51,592 bases of DNA from positions 1 to 51,592 of the forward strand of contig CAZIDL010000011.1 of NCBI GenBank assembly GCA_964537825.1, read 5' to 3'. This stretch comes from CAZIDL01 sp964537825. GTDB lineage: Bacteria; Bacteroidota; Bacteroidia; Flavobacteriales_D; CAYVSK01. Made by a program: the position numbers and the translations under genes. How positions within the stretch are numbered: the stretch's first letter is position 1; every line of letters starts with the position of its first letter. Below, piece after piece: positions 24,888 through 33,263 of this stretch. A model generated the notes under the pieces. It saw only the letters and a list, made by a program, of their open reading frames with translations. It did not search any database and had not been told where the DNA came from.

Positions 24888-25340
24888 TTACTTTCCTTCT
24901 TTCTTCTCTCCGCCCTCTTTTTCGATAGCATTTTCGATGGAAGATGCTCCTTCACCTTGCTGGCCAGAAGCTCCCTTGCCAGCCGGGTTTCCACCACCTC
25001 GCTGCTGAGCTCCTGCACCTTCTTGTCCTCTGTTGGGGGTCATCGGTGCTTGCTGGTCCATTTGGTCTTCGATGACCTCTTCGAGCGGATTTCCTTTTTG
25101 CTTCTCTTGTTGCTTCCCGGATTCCATGAAACCTGCGTGGATGAGGGTCAATACCATGACACCGATGGCCAGGGTCCAAGTGGCCCGCTCGAGGAAATCG
25201 GCGGTCTGCTGGACCCCACCGATCTGGTTGGCAGAGGAGAATTCCGAAGAAAGCCCGCCTCCTTTGGGATTCTGGATCAGAACGATCAGAATGAGGAGGA
25301 TGCAGGCGAGTAAGATGAGGATGCTGAAAAAGACACTCAT
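24888..25340 (-). CDS. secG: Preprotein translocase subunit SecG
   Basis: A 150-residue inner membrane protein with two transmembrane helices (about 3-24 and 55-73) separated by the conserved QNPKGGGLSSEF loop. It is the accessory subunit of the SecYEG channel. The C-terminal half is a long soluble tail rich in Gln, Gly and Glu, as seen in some Bacteroidota forms. It starts 9 nt after the TPR-like gene and ends the lptE-secG run, with the groES promoter region following. Confidence 0.92.
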   Translation of the reverse strand: MSVFFSILILLACILLILIVLIQNPKGGGLSSEFSSANQIGGVQQTADFLERATWTLAIGVMVLTLIHAGFMESGKQQEKQKGNPLEEVIEDQMDQQAPMTPNRGQEGAGAQQRGGGNPAGKGASGQQGEGASSIENAIEKEGGEKKEGK

Positions 25341-25349
25341 GGGCTGGGA

Positions 25350-26234
25350 TCACTTCTTGCGCTCCTTGAGCTCCTGAACGCGGCCCGCAAAGTAATCGCT
25401 TTTTTCAGGAACTTTCAAACGGAGCTTTTCAAAGGCTTCAATCGCCCGTTTGAGGTCGCCTTGCTGTACATAGAGATCAGCGAGGGTCTCGCTTACCGGA
25501 ATAGCGGATTCGTCGCTGCTCTTTTCGGCCATTCGTTCCGATGAGAAGAAGGCTCGCTCTTCCTGCTGCCCTTTTTTCGGTGTTTCATTCCCCTCTTCGA
25601 TAAAGGCTTTCATCAGCTCCTGATCGGAACGTTCCTCCCTTTGCTCCTTCTCTGTCGGATGAGGGTCGAGCCAAGCCGTAAAGCTCATCTTCTGCGGGCT
25701 TTCTTTTTCGGAGGACTGCTCGCTGCCTTCTTTCTCTTCGTTTTCCCCTTCTGGTGGTCCTTCCGTTCTGTCTTCTTCTATCAATGCATCTTCAGCATCA
25801 TAAAGGATCCTGGTCTGCACGGCTTCGCTGAGGATCTCCTGTTCGAGCGGTGTGGGATCGATTTGGTCCACCTCTGAAGCCTCTTCTTCCTCCCTTTCTT
25901 CCGACTGTGTCGGGTGGCTTTCTTGGTGAGGAGTTGGAGGATCCTCTTCACCGCTCTTCTCCGAAGGAGCTTTGGATCCAGATGCTCCGGACACTTCTTC
26001 CTGCAGCAGCTGAAAGAGCCTTTTCCGGTCCGGGACCAGAACCGCCCTTTCACGGGCTTTTTCTTTCCAGTCGATGCGGTCGCTGTCCTTAAGGGCCTTG
26101 CATTGAAGAAGGTAAAGGGGCTGGCAATAGGGAGAACGTTGTAGAAGCTCTTCGATACTTCTGACCGGATCGCTTTCCTCCTGAACAAGGCGGGAGGGAT
26201 CTTCCAGGTATCGACTCCAGCGTTTCCGTTCCAT
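25350..26234 (-). CDS. TPR-like hypothetical protein
   Basis: A 294-residue soluble protein between lptE and secG. The C-terminus has one good TPR-like unit (LADLYVQQGDLKRAIEAFEKL, about 253-273), and the N-terminal helical part (SIEELLQRSPYCQPLYLLQC) may be a second helical repeat. The middle is very acidic (Glu, Ser, Pro rich; probably disordered). A TTG start four codons upstream would overlap the lptE stop, so I chose the ATG at 26234, five nt past that stop. The exact function is unknown; a protein-protein interaction role is likely. Confidence 0.8.
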   Translation of the reverse strand: MERKRWSRYLEDPSRLVQEESDPVRSIEELLQRSPYCQPLYLLQCKALKDSDRIDWKEKARERAVLVPDRKRLFQLLQEEVSGASGSKAPSEKSGEEDPPTPHQESHPTQSEEREEEEASEVDQIDPTPLEQEILSEAVQTRILYDAEDALIEEDRTEGPPEGENEEKEGSEQSSEKESPQKMSFTAWLDPHPTEKEQREERSDQELMKAFIEEGNETPKKGQQEERAFFSSERMAEKSSDESAIPVSETLADLYVQQGDLKRAIEAFEKLRLKVPEKSDYFAGRVQELKERKK

Positions 26235-26239
26235 AAGGA

Positions 26240-26749
26240 TCACCAATCGCTCAAAGATGCATCGAAGATGTCCTGCGTCAACTGATCGTTGATCTCCTGG
26301 ATCAGTTGGTCCTCGACGCTCGAAAGGCTTTCTCCGGCCTCAAAATCAGCGAATCGGGAGAAGCGCTTTTCGAAGTTCTTTTCCTGGTTCAGGGTGTTCC
26401 GATAACGGACTTTCACTGTCATTGTAAGACGGTTGAGGGATGCCTGTTCATTGCCCTGGACCGCTACGGGTTCTACTTCGTAATCCACAATGGAGCCACT
26501 GTATTGCAGGTCTCCGTTCTTATCGACGAGCGTTAGGTCCGTTTGTCGCATGAAACGGTCTCGAAGATCTTCGGTGAAAGTTTGGCCAAGTGTAGGGGGA
26601 CCAAGCCCCGCATTGTTGGGAAAGCGTTCCACGGACAAGCTCTCTGCTTCGGGGGGGATGCTCGCTCCGGTGAACGAGTAGTCCACTTTGCAAGCGATAA
26701 GGAGGAACGGCAGCAATAAGGGAAGAATAACTGAAAGGTAGTGCCTCAT
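26240..26749 (-). CDS. lptE: LPS assembly lipoprotein LptE family
   Basis: A 169-residue lipoprotein with lipobox LLIAC (Cys20). LptE plugs the LptD barrel in the outer membrane and is needed for LPS insertion. The GASIPPEAESLSVERFPNNA segment and the following beta-strand pattern match the Bacteroidota LptE family. Its ATG overlaps the stop of the sigma-54 activator gene (TGATG), so translation is coupled. No lptD is visible in this window. Confidence 0.88.
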   Translation of the reverse strand: MRHYLSVILPLLLPFLLIACKVDYSFTGASIPPEAESLSVERFPNNAGLGPPTLGQTFTEDLRDRFMRQTDLTLVDKNGDLQYSGSIVDYEVEPVAVQGNEQASLNRLTMTVKVRYRNTLNQEKNFEKRFSRFADFEAGESLSSVEDQLIQEINDQLTQDIFDASLSDW

Positions 26750-28008
26750 CAGATGTTGTAAGCTCGGATCTTCCGGTAAAGGGTCCGCTCTGAGATCCCT
26801 AATTCCCGTGCTGCATCTTTTCGCTTTCCGTTGTGCCTCTGGAGGGCTTTCTGGATCAGTTCTTTCTCGTTCTCATCGAGGGATAGGGATTCCTCGACCT
26901 CTTGGTGCTCGTGGAAGGGTTCTTGTTCGGGCTCTTCTTCCTTTTTTTGCTCAGGCGGGAGTGCGAGCGGGTCTTTGGGTTCTGGAGGCTGGCTACGGGA
27001 ATAGTAAGAGGGGGCTCGCTCTTGCTCCATCCGCTGGAGAATGTCGTAGTTCTCTTCGTTCGGATGGCTAACACCACCGTTCTTGCCGGCGAGCTCGAAG
27101 ATCATCCGCTTCAGCTCTGCAATGTCCTGCTTCATCTCGAAGAGGAACTTGTAGAGGATCTCCCGCTCGTTCATGTTCTCGCTACTTCTGCTGCTATCGT
27201 CGGAAACGGCTGGAAGCTCGTTTGATTTGTCGTGGGGCAGGTAGCGCAAGAGTACTTCAGGAGTAATGGTCCTTTCGCTCTCGATAACGGCGATCTGCTC
27301 GGTGATGTTCTTCAACTGGCGGATGTTCCCGGGCCATCTGAATTCCTCCAGCATCTTCTTCGATTCTTCGGTGAGCCGGAGTTTGGGCATGTTGTACTTC
27401 TCCGCCATATCGGCTGAGAATTTTCTGAAAAGGAGGGCGATATCCTCCTTCCGCTCCCGAAGGGGTGGCATGTGGATCGGAACGGTGTTCAACCTATAAT
27501 AAAGGTCTTCCCGGAACTTTCCGTTCTTCACCGCTTCGATTATATCGATGTTGCTCGCCGCTACGATGCGGACGTCCGTCTTTCGGTTCTGGGAGGATCC
27601 GACCCTGATGTACTCCCCGGTCTCGAGGATCCGGAGGAGTCGTACCTGCGTTTCAAGGGGCAGTTCGCTCACTTCATCCAAAAAGACCGTTCCCCCGTCA
27701 GCTACTTCGAAATAACCCTGGCGGCTCCCTTGAGCACCGGTGAAGGCCCCTTTCTCGTGCCCGAAAAGCTCCGAGTCGATCGTCCCTTCCGGAATGGCCC
27801 CGCAATTGACCGCAATGTATTTGTTGTGTTTACGTGAGCTGAGCTGGTGGATGATCTGGGGCATGACCTCTTTTCCCGTTCCACTCTCGCCCGTTATAAG
27901 GACCGTGATGTCCGTTGGGGCCACCTGCATCGCCGTTTCCAATGCTCGGTTCAGCAAAGGGGAGTCTCCGATCACCCCGAAGCGTTGCTTGATCTGTTGA
28001 AGGGTCAT
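26749..28008 (-). CDS. Sigma-54-dependent transcriptional activator without sensory domain
   Basis: A 419-residue bacterial enhancer-binding protein. The AAA+ domain starts almost at once, with Walker A GESGTGKE (40-47), the sigma-54-contacting GAFTGA loop (87-92), Walker B FLDE (109-112) and a helical lid. A poorly conserved, acidic and proline-rich linker (about 260-375) precedes a C-terminal Fis-type helix-turn-helix (NGKRKDAARELGISERTLYRKI). There is no receiver, PAS or GAF domain, as in PspF-like activators, so its activity must be controlled by a partner or by expression. It is coupled to lptE and follows miaB by 9 nt. An rpoN gene is not in this window. Possible targets include the groES promoter about 2 kb downstream. 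Confidence 0.93.
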   Translation of the reverse strand: MTLQQIKQRFGVIGDSPLLNRALETAMQVAPTDITVLITGESGTGKEVMPQIIHQLSSRKHNKYIAVNCGAIPEGTIDSELFGHEKGAFTGAQGSRQGYFEVADGGTVFLDEVSELPLETQVRLLRILETGEYIRVGSSQNRKTDVRIVAASNIDIIEAVKNGKFREDLYYRLNTVPIHMPPLRERKEDIALLFRKFSADMAEKYNMPKLRLTEESKKMLEEFRWPGNIRQLKNITEQIAVIESERTITPEVLLRYLPHDKSNELPAVSDDSSRSSENMNEREILYKFLFEMKQDIAELKRMIFELAGKNGGVSHPNEENYDILQRMEQERAPSYYSRSQPPEPKDPLALPPEQKKEEEPEQEPFHEHQEVEESLSLDENEKELIQKALQRHNGKRKDAARELGISERTLYRKIRAYNI

Positions 28009-28017
28009 TCGGCTTGC

Positions 28018-29448
28018 TTAAGCGATCTTTTCGATGGCGCGACCGAGCAGGGTGGCCGGCGTACAGTCGTCCACCATGACCTTGACATAGTCCCCTGCCT
28101 GGTAACTTTCGCGAGGGAATACGACGACCGCGTTCTGCGAATTCCTCCCGAAAAGATCAGCATCGGATTTTCTAGAAGGTCCTTCCACCAGGATGGTATG
28201 CTCGCGCCCCACCTGCTTCTGGTTGTTCTTGAGCGAATGTTCTTTCTGAAGACTGATGACCTCGTTGAGACGGGCTTTCTTGGTCTCGTGCGGGACATCG
28301 TCGTCGAACTTCCTTGCTGCGAGGGTTTTCGGCCGTTCGGAGTAATGGAACATATAAGCGAGGTCGTACTCGACCCGCTCCATCATATCGATGGTCTCCT
28401 TGTGCTCTTCTTCGGTCTCTCCACAAAAACCCGTCATGATGTCCGTTGAGATGGCACAGTCCGGTATGATCGAGCGAATAGCAGCGATCCGCTCGAGGTA
28501 CCATTCCCGCGTATAGCTGCGGTTCATGTCCCGCAATACCCGGTTACTCCCTGCTTGAACGGGCAAGTGAATGTAATTGCAGATGTTCTCGTAACGGGCC
28601 ATGGTATGGAGGACATCGTCGGTCATGTCCTTGGGATGTGAAGTGGAGAAACGGACCCGCAGCTCGGGGGCGATCCTTGCCACGCGCTCGAGCAGTTCCG
28701 CGAAGCCTTCATAACCTTCAGAAGGATCTTTGAATTCCCCTTTTGCTGTCAGGTTCCAACGGTAGGAATCCACGTTCTGTCCCAGGAGGGTGACTTCCTT
28801 GTATCCCTGTTCGTAGAGGTAACGCGCTTCCCGCTCGATCGTCCGCGGATCGCGACTGCGCTCGCGCCCTCGTGTAAAGGGGACCACACAGAAGGAACAC
28901 ATGTTGTCGCATCCCCTCATGATGGAAATAAAGGCGGTCACTCCGTTGCTGTTCAGCTTGATGGGATTGATGTCCGCATAGGTCTCTTCCCGGGATAAGA
29001 GAGTGTTCACGGCTTTCCGTCCATCCTCGGCCTCCTGGATGAGGCGGGGAAGGTCCCGATAAGCATCCGGGCCTACGACTACGTCCACGATCTTCTCTTC
29101 CTCGAGAAGCTTCTTTTTCAGGCGTTCGGCCATGCAGCCCAGAACCCCGATCACCAGGCCTGGCTTTTCGGCCTTCATGTCCCAAAAGCGGCGCAGCCGC
29201 TGTCTTACCCGTTGCTCTGCATTGTCGCGTATCGAACAGGTGTTGAGGAGGATCACATCCGCTTCTTCAGAACTGGCGGTGGTCCGGTACCCTTCCTCTT
29301 TCAGGATGCTCGCCACGATCTCACTATCGGAAAAGTTCATCTGGCATCCGTAGCTCTCCAGATAGAGTTTTTTCCGTTCCTCAGCAGGACCTTCGATGAT
29401 GGTGGCCGCTCCCTGCTGTTCTTCTTGGAGCTCTTGTTCCTTGAGCAT
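28018..29448 (-). CDS. miaB: tRNA-2-methylthio-N6-dimethylallyladenosine synthase
   Basis: A 476-residue radical-SAM methylthiotransferase acting on A37 of tRNAs reading U-starting codons. The N-terminal cluster cysteines are Cys35, Cys71 and Cys105. The radical-SAM CxxxCxxC is Cys180, Cys184, Cys187 in MRGCDNMCSFC. A TRAM-like domain follows near the C-terminus. It has a -7 box upstream (29475-29482) and heads the minus-strand block ending at groEL. Confidence 0.95.
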   Translation of the reverse strand: MLKEQELQEEQQGAATIIEGPAEERKKLYLESYGCQMNFSDSEIVASILKEEGYRTTASSEEADVILLNTCSIRDNAEQRVRQRLRRFWDMKAEKPGLVIGVLGCMAERLKKKLLEEEKIVDVVVGPDAYRDLPRLIQEAEDGRKAVNTLLSREETYADINPIKLNSNGVTAFISIMRGCDNMCSFCVVPFTRGRERSRDPRTIEREARYLYEQGYKEVTLLGQNVDSYRWNLTAKGEFKDPSEGYEGFAELLERVARIAPELRVRFSTSHPKDMTDDVLHTMARYENICNYIHLPVQAGSNRVLRDMNRSYTREWYLERIAAIRSIIPDCAISTDIMTGFCGETEEEHKETIDMMERVEYDLAYMFHYSERPKTLAARKFDDDVPHETKKARLNEVISLQKEHSLKNNQKQVGREHTILVEGPSRKSDADLFGRNSQNAVVVFPRESYQAGDYVKVMVDDCTPATLLGRAIEKIA

Positions 29449-29474
29449 GAAGCTTCGCTTTTTCTTCTGTTATC

Positions 29475-29482
29475 CAAAGTTA
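29475..29482 (-). promoter_or_regulatory. -7 promoter box of miaB
   Basis: The minus strand reads TAACTTTG, an exact TAnnTTTG match, 26 nt before the miaB ATG. No convincing -33 box is found at the usual spacing. It may drive the miaB to secG block. Confidence 0.45.
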
Positions 29483-29577
29483 CCGGATTCCCGAGACCTG
29501 TGGTAAGGGATAGCGTAGCGCGATCGAAAGATGGGATCCGATCTTTTGTTTTCTTTGTGGCAACCTAGCTAGGAGCG

Positions 29578-31953
29578 ATGCCGTCAGAAGGCGGCACAAA
29601 AGGATCCGTCCCCATGGAGGAGAAGAACCTAGTGATCGTCGAATCACCCGCGAAGGCAAAGACCATCGAGAAGTTCCTCGGAAAGGACTATCTCGTGAGA
29701 TCGAGCTATGGGCACGTACGGGATCTGCCCAAGAAAGGCCTTTCTATAGATATCGACAACGATTTCCAGCCGCAATATGTGATCTCCGAGGACAAGAAGG
29801 ACGTGATCAAGGAGCTGAAAAAACTTGCCAAAGAAGCCGAAATGGTTTGGCTGGCAACGGACGAGGATCGGGAAGGGGAAGCGATATCCTGGCATTTGAA
29901 GGAAGCGTTGGAACTGGATGAAAAGAAGACCCGTCGGATCACTTTCAACGAGATCACGAAGAACGCCATCGAAGAGGCCATCCAAAACCCCCGGGATATC
30001 GATGAGGGCCTTGTAAAAGCCCAGCAGGCCCGGCGCATTCTCGATCGATTGGTCGGTTTTGAGCTTTCGCCGGTCCTTTGGAAGAAAGTGCGCCCCTCGC
30101 TTTCCGCAGGAAGGGTGCAATCCGTTGGGGTGCGATTGCTCGTGGAGCGGGAGCGGGAGATCCGGGCGTTTCAGCCTCAGGCATCTTTTCGGGTCACTGC
30201 TGAGTTCGATGCCGGGAAAGGAAAGCCAGTACGCGCCGAGCTTCCCCATCGCTTCGATGAACTCGAGGATGCAGAAGCTTTTCTGAAAGCTTGTGCCGAT
30301 TCCAATGCGACGATCGAGAAACTCGAGACGAAGCCCGGGAAAAGGAAACCGGCTCCCCCCTTCACCACATCAACGCTCCAGCAGGAAGCCAGCCGCAAGC
30401 TCGGTTATTCGGTGTCCAAGACGATGACCGTGGCGCAGCAACTTTACGAGTCGGGATGGATCACCTACATGCGGACCGACTCGGTCAACCTTTCGAACAC
30501 CGCGATCCAGGAAGCTAAGAAGACCATCCTGAGCGAGTTCGGCGAAGAATATTCCGAGCCCCGGAATTTCACGACCAAGGCAGAAGGTGCGCAAGAGGCC
30601 CACGAAGCGATCCGTCCGGTCTCCGTCAAGGCGGAGGAAGCTGATGGGAATGCGGATCAGCAGCGGCTCTACGATCTGATCCGGAAGCGGACCCTTGCTT
30701 CCCAGATGGCAGAGGCCCGTCTCAAAAGGACCACCGCCAGCATCGCCCTCGATGGCTCCGATGAGCAGTTCGTCGCCAAGGGTGAAGTACTGGAATTCGA
30801 CGGATTCCTGCGCGTTTACATGGAATCCTCTGATGAAGAGGATGATGCTGAAGAAAAGGACGATAAGGTCCTGCCGCCGCTGGAAGAAGGGCAGGCGCTC
30901 CAGCTCATCGAAGCTCGAGCAACGGAACGTTTTACTAAGCATCCACCGCGTTACACTGAAGCCAGTTTGGTGAAGAAGCTTGAGGAATTGGGGATCGGTC
31001 GCCCATCCACTTATGCCCCGATCATCTCAACCGTCCAGAAACGGGGTTATGTGGTCAAAGAGGATCGCCCCGGTGAAAAGCGCGATTTCCGTATCCTTAA
31101 GGTCGCCCCCGGGCAGAGCGTTGAGCATGATAAGGACCAGGAGACCACGGGTGCTGAGAAGCAAAAGCTCTTTCCGACGGACATGGGAATGGTGGTGAAC
31201 GATTTCCTCATGGAGAACTTCCAGGAGATCATGGACTACAACTTCACCGCATCGGTGGAGAAGCAGTTCGATGTCATCGCTCAAGGGGATCTCAAATGGA
31301 ACAAGATGATCCGGGATTTTTACCAGCCCTTTCACAAAGAAGTGGAGGAAACCCTGGAAAACTCGGACCGTGCTACGGGGGAACGCGAGCTGGGAACGGA
31401 TCCTGATAGCGGGCGCACCGTTATCGCTCGCATCGGAAAGTACGGCCCGATGGTCCAGATCGGAAAGCAGGAGGATGAAGAGAAGCCACGCTTCGCGAGT
31501 CTTCGAAGCGGCCAGAGCATCGAGGACATTACGCTTGAAGAAGCCCTCGATCTTTTCAAACTACCCCGCGATCTCGGCGAGTACGAAGGGGAGTCCCTTA
31601 GCGCTAGCATCGGGCGGTTCGGGCCTTATGTACGTTGCGGGAACACTTTTGCCTCCCTCAAGCAAGAAGATGGGGACGATCCCTATACCGTGGACCGCGA
31701 GCGGGCCATCGAACTGATCGAGGAGAAGAAAAAGGCTATACGGGAACGGACCATCCAGACCTTTGAAGAAGACGAGCAGGTGCAGGTGCTCAAAGGGAAA
31801 TGGGGCCCTTACGTGAAGATCGGCAAGAAGAACTATAAGGTGCCCAAGGACAAAGATCCGGCTGCGCTCAGCCTGGAAGATTGTTACCAGATCGCCCGCA
31901 ATGCCCCTGCTAAAAAGAAGGGTAAGAAAAAGAGCAGCGGCAAAAAGAAATGA
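29578..31953 (+). CDS. topA: DNA topoisomerase I (type IA)
   Basis: A 791-residue type IA topoisomerase that relaxes negative supercoils. The Toprim domain begins with LVIVESPAKAKTIEKFLG and the catalytic tyrosine lies in WITYMRTDS (Tyr297). The C-terminal part carries Topo_C repeat units (GRTVIARIGKYGPMVQIG, GESLSASIGRFGPYV) instead of zinc-finger Cys4 modules, and a Lys-rich tail. The ATG at 29578 has AGGAG 3 nt upstream; the ATG at 29614 would start nearer to the family's usual N-terminus (EEKNLVIVE), so the first 12 residues are uncertain. Confidence 0.96.
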   Translation: MPSEGGTKGSVPMEEKNLVIVESPAKAKTIEKFLGKDYLVRSSYGHVRDLPKKGLSIDIDNDFQPQYVISEDKKDVIKELKKLAKEAEMVWLATDEDREGEAISWHLKEALELDEKKTRRITFNEITKNAIEEAIQNPRDIDEGLVKAQQARRILDRLVGFELSPVLWKKVRPSLSAGRVQSVGVRLLVEREREIRAFQPQASFRVTAEFDAGKGKPVRAELPHRFDELEDAEAFLKACADSNATIEKLETKPGKRKPAPPFTTSTLQQEASRKLGYSVSKTMTVAQQLYESGWITYMRTDSVNLSNTAIQEAKKTILSEFGEEYSEPRNFTTKAEGAQEAHEAIRPVSVKAEEADGNADQQRLYDLIRKRTLASQMAEARLKRTTASIALDGSDEQFVAKGEVLEFDGFLRVYMESSDEEDDAEEKDDKVLPPLEEGQALQLIEARATERFTKHPPRYTEASLVKKLEELGIGRPSTYAPIISTVQKRGYVVKEDRPGEKRDFRILKVAPGQSVEHDKDQETTGAEKQKLFPTDMGMVVNDFLMENFQEIMDYNFTASVEKQFDVIAQGDLKWNKMIRDFYQPFHKEVEETLENSDRATGERELGTDPDSGRTVIARIGKYGPMVQIGKQEDEEKPRFASLRSGQSIEDITLEEALDLFKLPRDLGEYEGESLSASIGRFGPYVRCGNTFASLKQEDGDDPYTVDRERAIELIEEKKKAIRERTIQTFEEDEQVQVLKGKWGPYVKIGKKNYKVPKDKDPAALSLEDCYQIARNAPAKKKGKKKSSGKKK

Positions 31954-31962
31954 GGCTGAAGG

Positions 31963-33126
31963 ATGGATGAGCTTTCCATCTATCTTACTCCGCTCGAACA
32001 AGCTGTGGATCCTGATGAGGATCATCTTTCGGGACGGATAAAGGTATATACGAAAGAAGGGGGCTTCCCGAAGGTGGATGAGGGCGTTGATGTGGTGTTG
32101 ATCGGGGTCGAAGAATACCGCAGAGGGCAAGGGAACGGAAAAGGCGATGGGTTGAGGGAAGTGAGGGAGCATCTTTATCAACTAGCTGATCATTTCCCCA
32201 CCTTGGGGATCGCTGACCTTGGGAACATCCGGGCGGGACATACGCCGGATGATACCGATCATGCGCTTTCGAAGACCGTTTCCAGCGCGATCGCTAATGA
32301 ACTCCTTCCGCTGATCGTAGGAGGATCCCACGATCTTGCCTATGCCCATTTCCTAGGTTATGAGGACCTGGAACGGACCATCAACATGGCTGTGGCGGAT
32401 GCCTGCATCGATCTTGGGGATCCAGAGGCTGCTCTGACCGACCGGACCTTCCTGGGCCATCTATTGGCCCATCGGCCCAACTACCTTTTCAACCTTTCCC
32501 ATATCGGAATACAGAAGCATTTCGTTCCTCCTGAGCTCATGGAAGTGATGGAGGAGATGAACTTCGACGTCCATCGCCTTGGGGAGGTTCGCGATGCTAT
32601 AGTTGACATGGAACCGGTATTGCGGGATGTGGACCTTTTCAGTTTCGATCTTTCCGCCATGAAAAAGGCGGAGCTGCCTGCTGCCCTCGAAGCCGGTCCC
32701 AACGGCCTCTATGGGGAGGAGGCTTGTCAGCTCATGCGCTATGCCGGGATGAACGATAAGCTCACATCCCTTGGCCTCCATGGATCACTCCCTAATGCTA
32801 AAGGGGACGGAGAAAGTGCAGCTATGATAGCCCAAATGATCTGGTATTTCCTGGAGGGGGTTGCCTCGAGGAAGCGCGATCTGCCGATCTTGAACAAGAA
32901 AGGCTTCAGAAAGTATACGGTGGACCTTCAGGAGGCGGGGCATCGCCTGGTGTTCTATAAGAGCAAAAAGAGCGACCGGTGGTGGATCGAGGTTCCTTAT
33001 CCGCCGGACCCTGCTTTGGAACATTCCAGGACGCGCCTGACCCCCTGTAGTTACAACGATTACCTTACAGCCCTCGATGATGAGATCCCGGACAAATGGT
33101 GGCGAACGTACCGCAAACTTGCTTAA
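31963..33126 (+). CDS. Arginase/formimidoylglutamase-like protein with altered metal site
   Basis: A 387-residue member of the arginase/agmatinase/formimidoylglutamase fold. GGSHD (His123, Asp124) and the DACID motif (146-150) align with arginase GGDH and DAHxD; SFDLSAM (227-233) aligns with the SxDxD motif. The usual six Mn ligands would be His123, Asp146, Cys148 (normally His), Asp150, Asp229 and Ser231 (normally Asp). Two are therefore changed and activity is uncertain. Such variants are found near topA in Flavobacteriales, so the label hutG should not be taken as proof of histidine degradation. It starts 9 nt past topA and is likely co-transcribed. Confidence 0.8.
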   Translation: MDELSIYLTPLEQAVDPDEDHLSGRIKVYTKEGGFPKVDEGVDVVLIGVEEYRRGQGNGKGDGLREVREHLYQLADHFPTLGIADLGNIRAGHTPDDTDHALSKTVSSAIANELLPLIVGGSHDLAYAHFLGYEDLERTINMAVADACIDLGDPEAALTDRTFLGHLLAHRPNYLFNLSHIGIQKHFVPPELMEVMEEMNFDVHRLGEVRDAIVDMEPVLRDVDLFSFDLSAMKKAELPAALEAGPNGLYGEEACQLMRYAGMNDKLTSLGLHGSLPNAKGDGESAAMIAQMIWYFLEGVASRKRDLPILNKKGFRKYTVDLQEAGHRLVFYKSKKSDRWWIEVPYPPDPALEHSRTRLTPCSYNDYLTALDDEIPDKWWRTYRKLA

Positions 33127-33263
33127 AATCAGGATTTTGGGATCATTGCACGATCGTGGAAAACCTAAGATGTTTGTGAAAAATTTTTTCGCGGATCCAG
33201 ATTTTACATTATTTTAGCGTCGATCAAGCGGGGGCTAAAGGCCTCCGTCAACAGTGATCCTTT

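Noticed and set aside
33125..33138. AAAATC-AG-GATTTT palindrome as terminator after the arginase-like gene
   Set aside because: The loop would be only 2 nt and the stem is A/T rich, so it cannot form a stable terminator.
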